Positions 5,402 through 13,122 of a stretch of DNA of 23,633 nt are shown one piece after another. Made by a program: the position numbers and the translations under genes. This stretch comes from a virus, in the IMG/VR virus record IMGVR_UViG_3300036985_001460, positions 1 through 23,633 of that record; one strand, 5' to 3'. Numbering within the stretch: position 1 is the first letter of the stretch; each line of letters starts with the position of its first letter. Below the pieces are notes generated by a model. The model was not told the DNA's origin, searched no databases, and saw only the letters and a program-made list of their open reading frames with translations.

Positions 5402-6932
5402 GATAAATAAGCAAGACATAAAGCAGCTAGCAGAAGCAGACTTTGCATTCTATGCAAGGCTTGTCTGCCCTGACCTGTGCTTTGGTGACATACATGACCA
5501 GCTATTTAGATGGTTAACAAGCACTGACAGGGACTTAGCTAGCCTTGTTTTATTGCCAAGGGGCCATTTAAAGTCTACTGTTGCTGCTATATGGACAAGT
5601 TGGCGTATAACAATTGACCCAAAGGTCCGTATACTGTACGTGTCAGCTACTAGCTCTTTAGCAGAAGCACAACTTTACAGTGTGGGGCAGATATTAACTA
5701 GCCGCGCATACAAACGTTACTGGCCTGACATGGTTGATGACAACAAAGTTAAAAGGGCTAGATGGAATACCAGCGAGATTATTGTAGATCACCCAGCCAG
5801 GCATAACACAATTATAAGGGATAACACCCTTACAGCAGTTGGTATAGGTGGTAACATTACAGGTAGGCATTGTGATATACTTGTACTTGACGATTTAGTT
5901 GTACCTGATAACGTGACGACAGCAGACCAAAGGAATAAGGTTGCTTCTGCATACTCCCAATTAGCCTCTATTAAAGATCCTGGTGCTATTACTATTGCTG
6001 TAGGTACAAGGTACCACCCTGACGACTTATACCAAGAATTATTAAGCCTAGAAGTGTATGACCACATCAAGGGCAGCAGTCGCAAGATGTATGACTTGTT
6101 TCAAAAGCAAGTTGAAGATGCAGGTGACGGCACTGGGGATTTCATATGGCCTAGACGGCAAGCTGCCAATGGGGCATGGTATGGCTTTGATGCTAATATC
6201 TTGGCTTACAAGAAAGCTGAATACTTAGACAAGAACCAGTTCTTTTGCCAGTACTACAATAAGCCTAATAATGAAGCTACTACGCTGATACAACCTGAAT
6301 GGTTCCAGTACTATGACAAGAGCCAGGTAAGGTTTGTAGACGGTATATGCACTGTTGCAGGTAAGCCTGTACTGGTAACAGCAGGGGTTGACTTTGCTTT
6401 TAGTATTAAGAAAAAGACTGACTACAGCGTAGTGGTAGTAGTGGGCATGGATGCTGACAGGCGCGTCTATATACTTGACTTAGCCAGGTTTAAGACTGAA
6501 ATGATCTCAGGATACTTTGCAGAAATTGAACGTCTATACCTGAAATGGGGTTTTAAACGTATACGCATGGAAACGACCACAGCACAGCAGCAGATTGTGA
6601 ACGAGTTAAAATACACCTACTTCCCCAATAACGGTATCTTATGTTCCATAGAGGAACACAGGCCTAACCGTAACCAAGGTACAAAGGAAGAGCGTATTCA
6701 ATCTACCTTAAAGCCCAGGTACGAGCAGCGAGTTATTTACCATTACAAAGGCGGTAACTGTGAACTACTTGAAGAAGAGCTTCGTTTTGAAAACCCACCG
6801 CACGATGACCTTAAGGACGGCCTAACTATAGCTGTGCTAGCAGCTAAGCCAGCAAGCAGGCAAATGCAGTCAGAAAGTTCCAGCAGCAATGTCGTTTATC
6901 ACCGTAAATTTGGAGGAGTCGCCTACCAATGA
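5385..6932 (+). CDS. terL: Terminase large subunit
   Basis: This is the motor ATPase and nuclease that pumps DNA into the prohead through the portal and cuts concatemers. All hallmarks are visible in the 515 aa. The Walker A-like LLPRGHLKST is at 56-65, and Walker B DILVLDD is at 164-170 with the catalytic acidic pair. A coupling motif AVGTRY lies at 205-210. RNase H-fold nuclease acids are at D336 (GVDFAFS) and in HDDLKDG at 473-479. Length is normal for T7-like large terminases (about 500-590). ATG 5385 has no obvious ribosome site and lies inside terS, suggesting translational coupling. The stop overlaps the portal start (ATGA). Confidence 0.95.
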   Translation: MQSSNKINKQDIKQLAEADFAFYARLVCPDLCFGDIHDQLFRWLTSTDRDLASLVLLPRGHLKSTVAAIWTSWRITIDPKVRILYVSATSSLAEAQLYSVGQILTSRAYKRYWPDMVDDNKVKRARWNTSEIIVDHPARHNTIIRDNTLTAVGIGGNITGRHCDILVLDDLVVPDNVTTADQRNKVASAYSQLASIKDPGAITIAVGTRYHPDDLYQELLSLEVYDHIKGSSRKMYDLFQKQVEDAGDGTGDFIWPRRQAANGAWYGFDANILAYKKAEYLDKNQFFCQYYNKPNNEATTLIQPEWFQYYDKSQVRFVDGICTVAGKPVLVTAGVDFAFSIKKKTDYSVVVVVGMDADRRVYILDLARFKTEMISGYFAEIERLYLKWGFKRIRMETTTAQQQIVNELKYTYFPNNGILCSIEEHRPNRNQGTKEERIQSTLKPRYEQRVIYHYKGGNCELLEEELRFENPPHDDLKDGLTIAVLAAKPASRQMQSESSSSNVVYHRKFGGVAYQ

Positions 6933-8686
6933 GTCAAGTAGAATGCCTAACAGGCCTAGCCAATCCTGACCACAAAGCTAAGCATGTAACTGATATGTGG
7001 ACTAAGTTTAAGACGTCTAGGCAGTGCTTTGAAGATGAAGTGGCAGAGTGCCGTGAATACGTGTATGCAACAAACACTAAGCAGACCAGTAATGCGAAGT
7101 TGCCTTGGAAAAACAACACCCACCTACCTAAGTTATGCCAGATTATGGATAACTTGCATGCTAGTTACTTCGAGTCACTATTCCCTAACGAGGAATGGGT
7201 TAAATGGGACGCCTACAGTGCCGATGCTGCCGATAAGACGAAGGTGCAGGCCATTACTGCCTACATGGCAAACAAACTGCGTGCAAGTGGCTTTAAGGAC
7301 GTTGTGAGCGATTTATTGCTAGACTTTATTTTATGGGGTAACTGTGTTGCTACCTGTGAGTACGTAGAAGATTATTATATTGATGACGAAACAGGTGAAA
7401 AGGTTATTACCTACATAGGCCCAAGAGCTAGGCGTGTACCTATGGCAGACATAGTATGGGATCCTACAGGAGTAAGCTTTGCTGCTAGCCCTAAAGTTGT
7501 AAGGTATGTTAAGACTTTAGGTGACTTACATGCAGAAGCCTTATCAGAACCTGAGAATTCTTACAAGCATGACATTGTGCGTAAAGCCTTAGCTAACAGA
7601 TCTTTCCACCAAGGATCTAGCAGAACAGAACTAAGTATGTTTGACAGTATGGTTGTTGATGGCTTTGGTAGCTTTGGTATGTACATGAGATCAGGCCTAG
7701 TGGAAATATTAGAATTCCATGGTGACATGTATGACCTTGAAACAGGACTATTCCTTAAGAACCACATTATAACTGTGATAGATAGGTGTGACCTTGTACG
7801 TTGTGAACCTAACCCTAGCTGGGTTGGTAAGTCCTACTTTGTACATGCACCTTGGCGGCAAAGGGCTGGCAGTACGTACGGGCAAAGCCCGCTCGTTAAC
7901 CTAATAGGTATGCAGTACAGAATAGACCACCTTGAGAATATTAGGGCTGACTTGTTTGACCTTATGGCAATGCCCCCTATTAAAGTGCGTGGCTTGGTTG
8001 ATAACTTTAAGTTTGGGCCTGGGGAAAAGATTATACTGCCTGACCCTGACTCAGATGTAGACTTCCTTCGTGTAGATGGCACAGCACTGCAAGCTGACAG
8101 CCAAATAGCAAACCTACTTGCCTTAATGGAAGAGTTTGCAGGGATGCCTAAAGAGGAACTAGGGTTCCGTACCCCTGGGGAAAAGACAGCCTTTGAGGTT
8201 GGGGAAATGAAGCGTGCACGTAACAAGCTGCCACAACAGAAGATTAAGTTATTTGAGCAGAAAGTACTTGAACCTTTGCTTAACAGTATGTTAGAATTAG
8301 CGCGAAGGAATATTAACGCTATAGACACTATTAGTGTACTAGATACTGATACAGGGGCTTTAGAGTTCCTAAGTATTACCAAAGCAGACCTTACAGCAAA
8401 AGGAAAAATAAGAGCTGTAGGAGCTGACCACTATGCAATGCGCAACAATGTTTTACAGAATTACCTGGGCTTTAGACAGGCATTTGCAGCAGATCCGGCC
8501 GTTATGTCACACGTATCCGGCTTAGCCGAAGCCAAGCTTTTTGAAGAACTTTTACAGCTAGGCCGCTACCAGTTAATGACACCTAACGTCAGGATATCAG
8601 AGCAAGCAGAAACACAAATGCTTGGCATGCAGTACCAAGAAAACATGCAAGTAGCACAAGAACAAGAATTACCTGATGGTATGTAA
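6929..8686 (+). CDS. Portal (head-tail connector) protein
   Basis: The portal is a dodecameric ring at one capsid vertex through which DNA enters and leaves; it binds the terminase and later the tail. At 585 aa it is in the range for podovirus portals. The N-terminal part carries a pattern typical of this family (NTHLPKLCQIMDNLHASYFESLFP at about residues 63-86). Further on come a portal-core-like stretch (RQRAGSTYGQSPLVNLIGMQYRID, about 310-333) and a Gln/Glu-rich helical C-terminus. It follows terL with a 4-base ATGA overlap and a GGAGGAG ribosome site some 12 bases upstream. Position between terL and scaffold fits. Confidence 0.9.
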   Translation: MSQVECLTGLANPDHKAKHVTDMWTKFKTSRQCFEDEVAECREYVYATNTKQTSNAKLPWKNNTHLPKLCQIMDNLHASYFESLFPNEEWVKWDAYSADAADKTKVQAITAYMANKLRASGFKDVVSDLLLDFILWGNCVATCEYVEDYYIDDETGEKVITYIGPRARRVPMADIVWDPTGVSFAASPKVVRYVKTLGDLHAEALSEPENSYKHDIVRKALANRSFHQGSSRTELSMFDSMVVDGFGSFGMYMRSGLVEILEFHGDMYDLETGLFLKNHIITVIDRCDLVRCEPNPSWVGKSYFVHAPWRQRAGSTYGQSPLVNLIGMQYRIDHLENIRADLFDLMAMPPIKVRGLVDNFKFGPGEKIILPDPDSDVDFLRVDGTALQADSQIANLLALMEEFAGMPKEELGFRTPGEKTAFEVGEMKRARNKLPQQKIKLFEQKVLEPLLNSMLELARRNINAIDTISVLDTDTGALEFLSITKADLTAKGKIRAVGADHYAMRNNVLQNYLGFRQAFAADPAVMSHVSGLAEAKLFEELLQLGRYQLMTPNVRISEQAETQMLGMQYQENMQVAQEQELPDGM

Positions 8687-8688
8687 AG

Positions 8689-8949
8689 ATGCCTACTAAG
8701 CGCGACTACAAGAAAGAATATAAAGAATACCACAGTAAGCCTGAGCAGAAAGCTAATAGAGCTAAAAGAAATGCAGCAAGAGCCACAATGGTTGAAGCAG
8801 GCCGTGCACGTAAAGGAGACGGTAAAGACGTTGACCATAAACATCCTCTTAAGCGTGGTGGCGGCAATGGAGTTAGTAACCTTCGTGTTGTTAGCAAATC
8901 TACTAATAGGTCTGCTGGCGCTGCTATACGCTATGGGCGGAAGAAGTAA
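8689..8949 (+). CDS. Small HNH-type nuclease-like protein
   Basis: This 86-aa protein is very basic (YKKEYKEY..., KANRAKRNAAR) and ends with an HNH-like core. The core comprises DVDHKHPL at 47-54 with the metal/catalytic histidine region, Asn64 in SNLRV, and Asn73 in the closing STNRS. Proteins of this short type are common in phages close to the terminase and portal genes. In some phages, HNH proteins help the terminase cut DNA, and that would fit this place in the packaging block. No zinc-binding cysteines are present. It starts 2 bases after the portal stop with a weak ribosome site and ends in a TAATG junction with the next gene. Another reading frame across its 3' half encodes a hydrophobic ORF. 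Confidence 0.75.
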   Translation: MPTKRDYKKEYKEYHSKPEQKANRAKRNAARATMVEAGRARKGDGKDVDHKHPLKRGGGNGVSNLRVVSKSTNRSAGAAIRYGRKK

Positions 8950-9185
8950 TGAATACACTAATACAAAGACATATACTCCCAGAGAACATAAGTAGGGTAA
9001 GTGTTGAGTTTACAGAAGCAGCACACCTGTTTGAATACGTAGCTAAAGCCCTTGCTGACATGGAGAATTCAATAAGAGCTAAGTCTATGGCTGATGATTT
9101 TAAGGGTGAATGGGCCTATAACCAAGCCTACTTAGTAGGGCAATTGAAGGCTTTAGATTTTTGTAAACAACTTATAACAAGGTAG
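8949..9185 (+). CDS. 78-aa hypothetical protein
   Basis: The start codon overlaps the HNH gene stop (TAATG, 8947-8951), with GGAAGAAG as ribosome site inside the upstream gene; the end is 5 bases before the scaffold gene. The product is mostly helical in appearance, with acidic and aromatic residues (FTEAAHLFEYVAKALADME) and no membrane segment, signal or known motif. Its place just before the scaffold and capsid genes suggests a minor assembly role, without direct evidence. Confidence 0.7.
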   Translation: MNTLIQRHILPENISRVSVEFTEAAHLFEYVAKALADMENSIRAKSMADDFKGEWAYNQAYLVGQLKALDFCKQLITR

Positions 9186-9190
9186 GATTT

Positions 9191-9856
9191 ATGGACAATG
9201 CTGACCAAGCTAGTCAAACAGCACCAACAATTTTTAACGACTTTATTGGAGCTGAGAAGAAGTACAAGACTGTCGATGACGCTTTAGCAAGCGTGCCCCA
9301 TGCACAGCAGCATATTGCCAAGCTGGAAGCTGACAATAAAACTTTGCGTGACCAGCAACTTGCTATACAAACTAGGCTAGACGCTCTACTCACAAGAAGC
9401 CCTTCTACAGACGGTGTACAAGCTATACCCCAGCAACACACAGCCGGGCAACCTGTAGACATGGAAGCTATTGTTGAAAAGGCTTTAGCTAAACGGCAGT
9501 TAGAAGCTAAGACACAGGAAAACAGTAGCAAGGTAGCTGCTGAACTTAAGCAATTATATGCTGACAAAGCAGAAAGTGTTTATGTGGAAAAAGCAAGAGA
9601 GCTTGGCTTAGACGTTCAAGACCTGAACAACATGGCCGCTAAAAGCCCTCAAGCAGTGTTAGCTTTATTTAAACAAACAAATGCACAGCCTAGCAGCGTG
9701 CAAGGGGGTATTAATACCTTAAGTTTAGGTGGTAGTGACAGTGTAGACGCACTTATGGCAGTCTTAACAACTGACCCAAAAGTTTACTACAGCAAAACAC
9801 ACCAAGAGCGCTTGTACAAAGCAATAGCTAGGCAAAACGGTAGCGCAGGCTACTAG
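9191..9856 (+). CDS. Putative capsid scaffolding protein
   Basis: Scaffolding proteins guide assembly of the prohead shell and leave before or during packaging. This 221-aa product is assigned by place directly before the major capsid gene and by composition. It is rich in Ala, Gln, Lys and Glu, with a likely coiled coil at residues 40-68 (HIAKLEADNKTLRDQQLAIQ), a flexible Pro/Gln linker around 70-90 and a second helical stretch at 92-165. The C-terminal 30 residues contain a basic helix (HQERLYKAIARQ) suited to contact the coat, as in other scaffolds. A strong AGGTAGGA ribosome site precedes ATG 9191. No protease signature is seen. Confidence 0.8.
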   Translation: MDNADQASQTAPTIFNDFIGAEKKYKTVDDALASVPHAQQHIAKLEADNKTLRDQQLAIQTRLDALLTRSPSTDGVQAIPQQHTAGQPVDMEAIVEKALAKRQLEAKTQENSSKVAAELKQLYADKAESVYVEKARELGLDVQDLNNMAAKSPQAVLALFKQTNAQPSSVQGGINTLSLGGSDSVDALMAVLTTDPKVYYSKTHQERLYKAIARQNGSAGY

Positions 9857-9880
9857 AAATAACAATTAAATGAGGTTTAT

Positions 9881-10867
9881 ATGATTAGATCAGCTGACAC
9901 CCATGTACGGGCTACAATATACTCAGAAGAGATTAAAAGGCTCTTAATGGCAGACTTAATGGCTGGCAAATGGTGTAAATGGATTACCCCTGACTTTGGG
10001 CATGGTACCACTTACAGTGTACCTTCTATAGGGCAACCTATGGTTAAGGACTGGAATGAAAATATTGACACCACTTCCAGCTCAAGGGATATTGGTGAAT
10101 TCACCATGATTGTTGATGAAGATGTCTATTCACAAGACACGATCACTGACAAAGCAAAAGAAGACTCCTACTTCCTTGACCAGCAGTACGGCAAGTCACA
10201 GTTTGTAGCAGACCAAGTAAGAGTACTTAATGAGTACTTAGAAACATCCCTGCTTAAAGCTGCTGGCCCTGGTGCTAAGTCTGGTGGTGGGCAAACGGTT
10301 GCTAGCCCTAACAGAATTAATGGTGCTGACCACCGTTTCAACGGTACAGGCGCTAGCCGTGTTATTACCATTAATGACTTCCACTATGCAAGGTCTGCCT
10401 TATCAAGAGCTAACGTGCCTAACCAAGGTTTAATAGCTGTTGTTGACGAATCTGTTGCTTATGAAATCAGCAAAATTGCTACTAACGTACTGTCCCCAGT
10501 GCCTATGTACAACGATGTTATTACAAGTGGTGTAGTTGGTGCTAATAGCCAGTTCCGCTTTAACATTGCAGGCTTTGACGTATATGTATCTCAATACCTG
10601 TACCAGCTAGCTGCTTCTGAAGCTATTACGCATGCTGGTGCTTCTGTTACCGCTCAAGTAGGTGATGTACAAAACCTATTATTTGCTGTACCTTCTGCTG
10701 ATTTTGCACCTTTCCGTGGTGTAATGCGTAGAGCACCAAGAACAGAAATGGAACGTGCTGCTCTTAAAGGTGGCGGTATGGAAACAATGGTTACGACAAT
10801 GCGTTTCGGTGTAAAACTCTATAGACCTGAAAACCTTGTTGCCATTAACACTAACGCTGCACTATAA
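9881..10867 (+). CDS. Major capsid protein
   Basis: This is the main shell protein, expected to have the HK97 fold as in T7 gp10. It is 328 aa, typical for the T7-like group (about 345). It has an E-loop- and spine-helix-like acidic N-terminal third (DEDVYSQDTITDKAKEDSY), a beta-rich middle and a closing stretch (MRFGVKLYRPENLVAI) that recalls the end of podovirus coat proteins. It follows the scaffold gene after a 24-base gap containing ATGAGG, a ribosome site 5 bases before ATG. No slippery site for a minor capsid form is visible at the end. Identity rests on position, size and composition. Confidence 0.85.
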   Translation: MIRSADTHVRATIYSEEIKRLLMADLMAGKWCKWITPDFGHGTTYSVPSIGQPMVKDWNENIDTTSSSRDIGEFTMIVDEDVYSQDTITDKAKEDSYFLDQQYGKSQFVADQVRVLNEYLETSLLKAAGPGAKSGGGQTVASPNRINGADHRFNGTGASRVITINDFHYARSALSRANVPNQGLIAVVDESVAYEISKIATNVLSPVPMYNDVITSGVVGANSQFRFNIAGFDVYVSQYLYQLAASEAITHAGASVTAQVGDVQNLLFAVPSADFAPFRGVMRRAPRTEMERAALKGGGMETMVTTMRFGVKLYRPENLVAINTNAAL

Positions 10868-10885
10868 CATAAGGGGTATACCAAT

Positions 10886-11416
10886 ATGACCGTTTACACA
10901 AATAATGATGGCTTAGTGCAATTCTACGGGCCACGGACAACGACCGAGGTTGCCGTTGCTAGGCAGTATATTTACGATGCTGGCTCTGAGAATGCTATTG
11001 AACTTGATGTTGATTACACAAACATCGGCTCAACTATTATTACTTTCTTAGACCAGGATGCCAACTTTAACGGCGCTAATGATAGCTTTAGCAGCGCCCA
11101 TGCTTACATCCCTGCAAATGCTATTGTGACCGAGGTTAAGTTTTATGTTAAAACTGCCTTTACGTCTGGTGGTGCAGCTACCTTAGATGTTGGCTTGTAT
11201 GCTAAAGCAGGCAGTGCAATTGATGCTGATGGCTTTATTGCTGCACAAGCAGTTGCTGGCCTTACTGCTAATACGGTAATTGTTGGTGCTGGTGCTTTAG
11301 CTACCAATGATGCTGTAGGCGCTTCAAATGCGTACATAGGCATGAATTACGGTACAGCTGCTTTTACGGCAGGCTCAGGCCGTTTAATTGTTAAGTACAT
11401 TCCACAAAGACCGTAG
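10886..11416 (+). CDS. Putative capsid decoration or head-associated protein
   Basis: This 176-aa protein is made almost entirely of small and beta-favouring residues (Ala, Gly, Thr, Val, Ile), with Asp/Asn-rich loops and only a few Lys/Arg, the look of a compact beta-sandwich structural protein. It is directly downstream of the major capsid gene (18-base gap, AAGGGG ribosome site about 9 bases before ATG). It is upstream of the structured spacer, which may set its expression together with the capsid protein. No specific family is recognised; a head decoration protein or head-fibre base is a reasonable guess from position. Confidence 0.6.
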   Translation: MTVYTNNDGLVQFYGPRTTTEVAVARQYIYDAGSENAIELDVDYTNIGSTIITFLDQDANFNGANDSFSSAHAYIPANAIVTEVKFYVKTAFTSGGAATLDVGLYAKAGSAIDADGFIAAQAVAGLTANTVIVGAGALATNDAVGASNAYIGMNYGTAAFTAGSGRLIVKYIPQRP

Positions 11417-11539
11417 TGATATGTTAGGCAGCCAAGGCTATGTGCATTAGCACACCTCAAACCGGCTGCCACTGCTCGCGCCAGCAGCCTGTCTTAAGCA
11501 GGGATAGGCGCACTAATTTTATACCCATAAAGGCATAAC
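11417..11539. other. Structured spacer after capsid genes (possible RNA processing or attenuation site)
   Basis: In an operon where genes normally touch, 123 bases here lack a gene and are full of inverted repeats. GGCAGCC (11427-11433) pairs with GGCTGCC (11464-11470). Inside it TGTGC (11441-11445) pairs with GCACA (11450-11454) around ATTA, and AGG (11435-11437) can pair with CCT (11455-11457). Further stems follow, such as CTGCT/AGCAG (11472-11476/11482-11486) and GCGCC/GGCGC. There is no clear T-run, so a classical terminator is unlikely. T7 places its Tphi terminator at the same point after gene 10. Confidence 0.65.
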
Positions 11540-12196
11540 ATGGCGAACATTGAACACAGCACAATGGGCCACAGCTCAGTGCACGAGCCTAAGCACATAA
11601 CAATATCTACCACAGCAGATGCTGGTAAAGTAATTACTAGCAGCAGTTCCACCAATGCTGTAAGTGTGTACCGTAAACTTGGTGTACATGAGCTTGATGC
11701 TGCTCTTGCAGGCCAAAACCCTTTTACAGGGTTTCAGTTATGGTCTGACAGTCTGTATGTCACCGGGGCAAGGCGTGCAATAAGCGCTACCACACGTACT
11801 GCTATAACTATTAATGGTGCTGGGGCAGGCCAGGTAACAACTTACACTGCAAGTGGGTCAGGTAACTGGTATAACACAGCAACTAACAAAATAACACCTA
11901 CCAATGTTAATGATGCTTATTTATGTGAGCTTTATTTCACTATAAGAATACCGTCAGGTACTAGCCATTATGTAACAGTAGATTTTGATGTGGCAGGTAC
12001 CACAGGTATATTAAGGGAAGCAACTCAAGCTGTAGCTAAAGGAGCGGCAGTAGACCAGCGTATGACTTACCCTTTCCTTATGCATGCAACAGCAGACTTT
12101 AAAAATAACGGGGCTGTTATGAATATAACCACAAGCCATGCTGCTGAACTGTTTGACATAAGACTTATAATTACCAGGTTACACAGGGCGGCATAA
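11540..12196 (+). CDS. Structural protein of unknown role
   Basis: The 218-aa product begins with a short head-like motif (SSVHEPKHITISTTADAGKVI, residues ~12-32) that I recall at the N-termini of various phage head, tail and fibre proteins, where it seems to serve attachment to the virion. The rest is Thr/Ala/Gly-rich and beta-strand-like, with a hydrophobic strand pattern near the end (LFDIRLIITRL). AAAGG lies about 8 bases before ATG 11540, and the next gene begins 1 base after its stop. Sitting between the capsid block and tail tube A-like gene, it could be a head or tail accessory or fibre-like protein. Exact role unknown. Confidence 0.6.
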   Translation: MANIEHSTMGHSSVHEPKHITISTTADAGKVITSSSSTNAVSVYRKLGVHELDAALAGQNPFTGFQLWSDSLYVTGARRAISATTRTAITINGAGAGQVTTYTASGSGNWYNTATNKITPTNVNDAYLCELYFTIRIPSGTSHYVTVDFDVAGTTGILREATQAVAKGAAVDQRMTYPFLMHATADFKNNGAVMNITTSHAAELFDIRLIITRLHRAA

Positions 12197-12197
12197 C

Positions 12198-12935
12198 ATG
12201 CAAATGACCTTACTTGATATTACACAAGATATATTGTCTGATATGTCTTCAGATAATGTTAACAGTATCAACGATACAGAAGAATCTTTACAGGTTGCCC
12301 GTATTGTACGTACTACATTTTTTGAGATTATTTCAGGGGCTGACTGGCCTCATCTCAAGGAAATATTCCAGCTTACCGCTTTAGGTGACACTAATAAGCC
12401 TACACACATGCGCCTACCTACAAGTATTTCTAAAGTGGAGACTATTAGGTACAACAAGTCAACTGACGGTCAAGTAGAGTGGAATGATGTTAAGTTTGTT
12501 GATGCCGAACGCTTTTTAGAGTATGTGTCAAGGTATGACAGTTCAAGCACCAGCAACCAGCTAGTTACAGATATTACAGGTATACAGTTTGCTGTCAGTA
12601 AAGCAGAGATGCCTAGTATTTGGACAAGTTTTGATGATGACTATATTGTATTTAACGGTTATAATAACACCGTCGATGGCGCGTTACAGCAATCTAAAAC
12701 ATTATGTACTGGCTACCGTGAAGCAACGTTTACCTTGACAGACAACGCAATACCTGACATGCCTGCCAAGATGTTCAGCTTGCTGCTTGCTGAAGCTAAA
12801 AGCACCTGCTTTAACGCCTTAAAGCAACAGCCTAATGCTAAAGAAGAACAGCGTGTAAGGCGTCAAAGGTCTTGGCTTGGGACAGAGAGACATAGAACAA
12901 TATCAACTATTGAGTACCCAGATTATGGCAGATAA
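12198..12935 (+). CDS. Tail tubular protein A-like (adaptor/gatekeeper)
   Basis: In T7, gp11 forms the adaptor ring between portal and nozzle. This 245-aa protein has the typical opening of that family: an early helical part with LQVARIVRTTFFEIISGADWPHL (residues ~29-51), then a region predicted to be beta-rich, and a final helix with a basic tail (KEEQRVRRQRSWLGTERH). T7 gp11 is 196 aa, so this is somewhat longer. Two start codons (12198 and 12204) are in frame and close; the first is used. The gene lies after the head genes and before the large B-like gene, the same order as T7 11-12. Confidence 0.8.
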   Translation: MQMTLLDITQDILSDMSSDNVNSINDTEESLQVARIVRTTFFEIISGADWPHLKEIFQLTALGDTNKPTHMRLPTSISKVETIRYNKSTDGQVEWNDVKFVDAERFLEYVSRYDSSSTSNQLVTDITGIQFAVSKAEMPSIWTSFDDDYIVFNGYNNTVDGALQQSKTLCTGYREATFTLTDNAIPDMPAKMFSLLLAEAKSTCFNALKQQPNAKEEQRVRRQRSWLGTERHRTISTIEYPDYGR

Positions 12936-13122
12936 AAAAGAGACTTATACCAAAGAAGATTTTAGTGTGTTATTTGACCGTTCACGTAACCTGCATTTAA
13001 TTGAAATGAAAACTGACGTTGAAAAGCCTTTACCAGAAGCTTTAAGTGAAACGTCTTACACCCGCTACGACTTCGCTAGAATCGCCATTGAAAACTTTGT
13101 AAGATCACAGAAGAAGGTCTAA
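12925..13122 (+). CDS. 65-aa hypothetical protein
   Basis: A short ORF overlaps the end of the A-like gene by 11 bases and ends in TAATG shared with the B-like gene. ATG 12925 is the natural start (MADKKETYTKED); the longer frame from TTG 12877 is unlikely. The product is highly charged with a helical C-terminus (YDFARIAIENFVRSQKKV), without membrane segment or known motif. The tight fit between two conserved tail genes supports translation. Function unknown; perhaps a small tail accessory. Confidence 0.6.
   Translation: MADKKETYTKEDFSVLFDRSRNLHLIEMKTDVEKPLPEALSETSYTRYDFARIAIENFVRSQKKV

Noticed and set aside
7834-8382. 182-codon minus-strand ORF opposite the portal gene
   Set aside because: Antisense shadow of a well-supported gene, Ser/Leu-rich, with no ribosome site.
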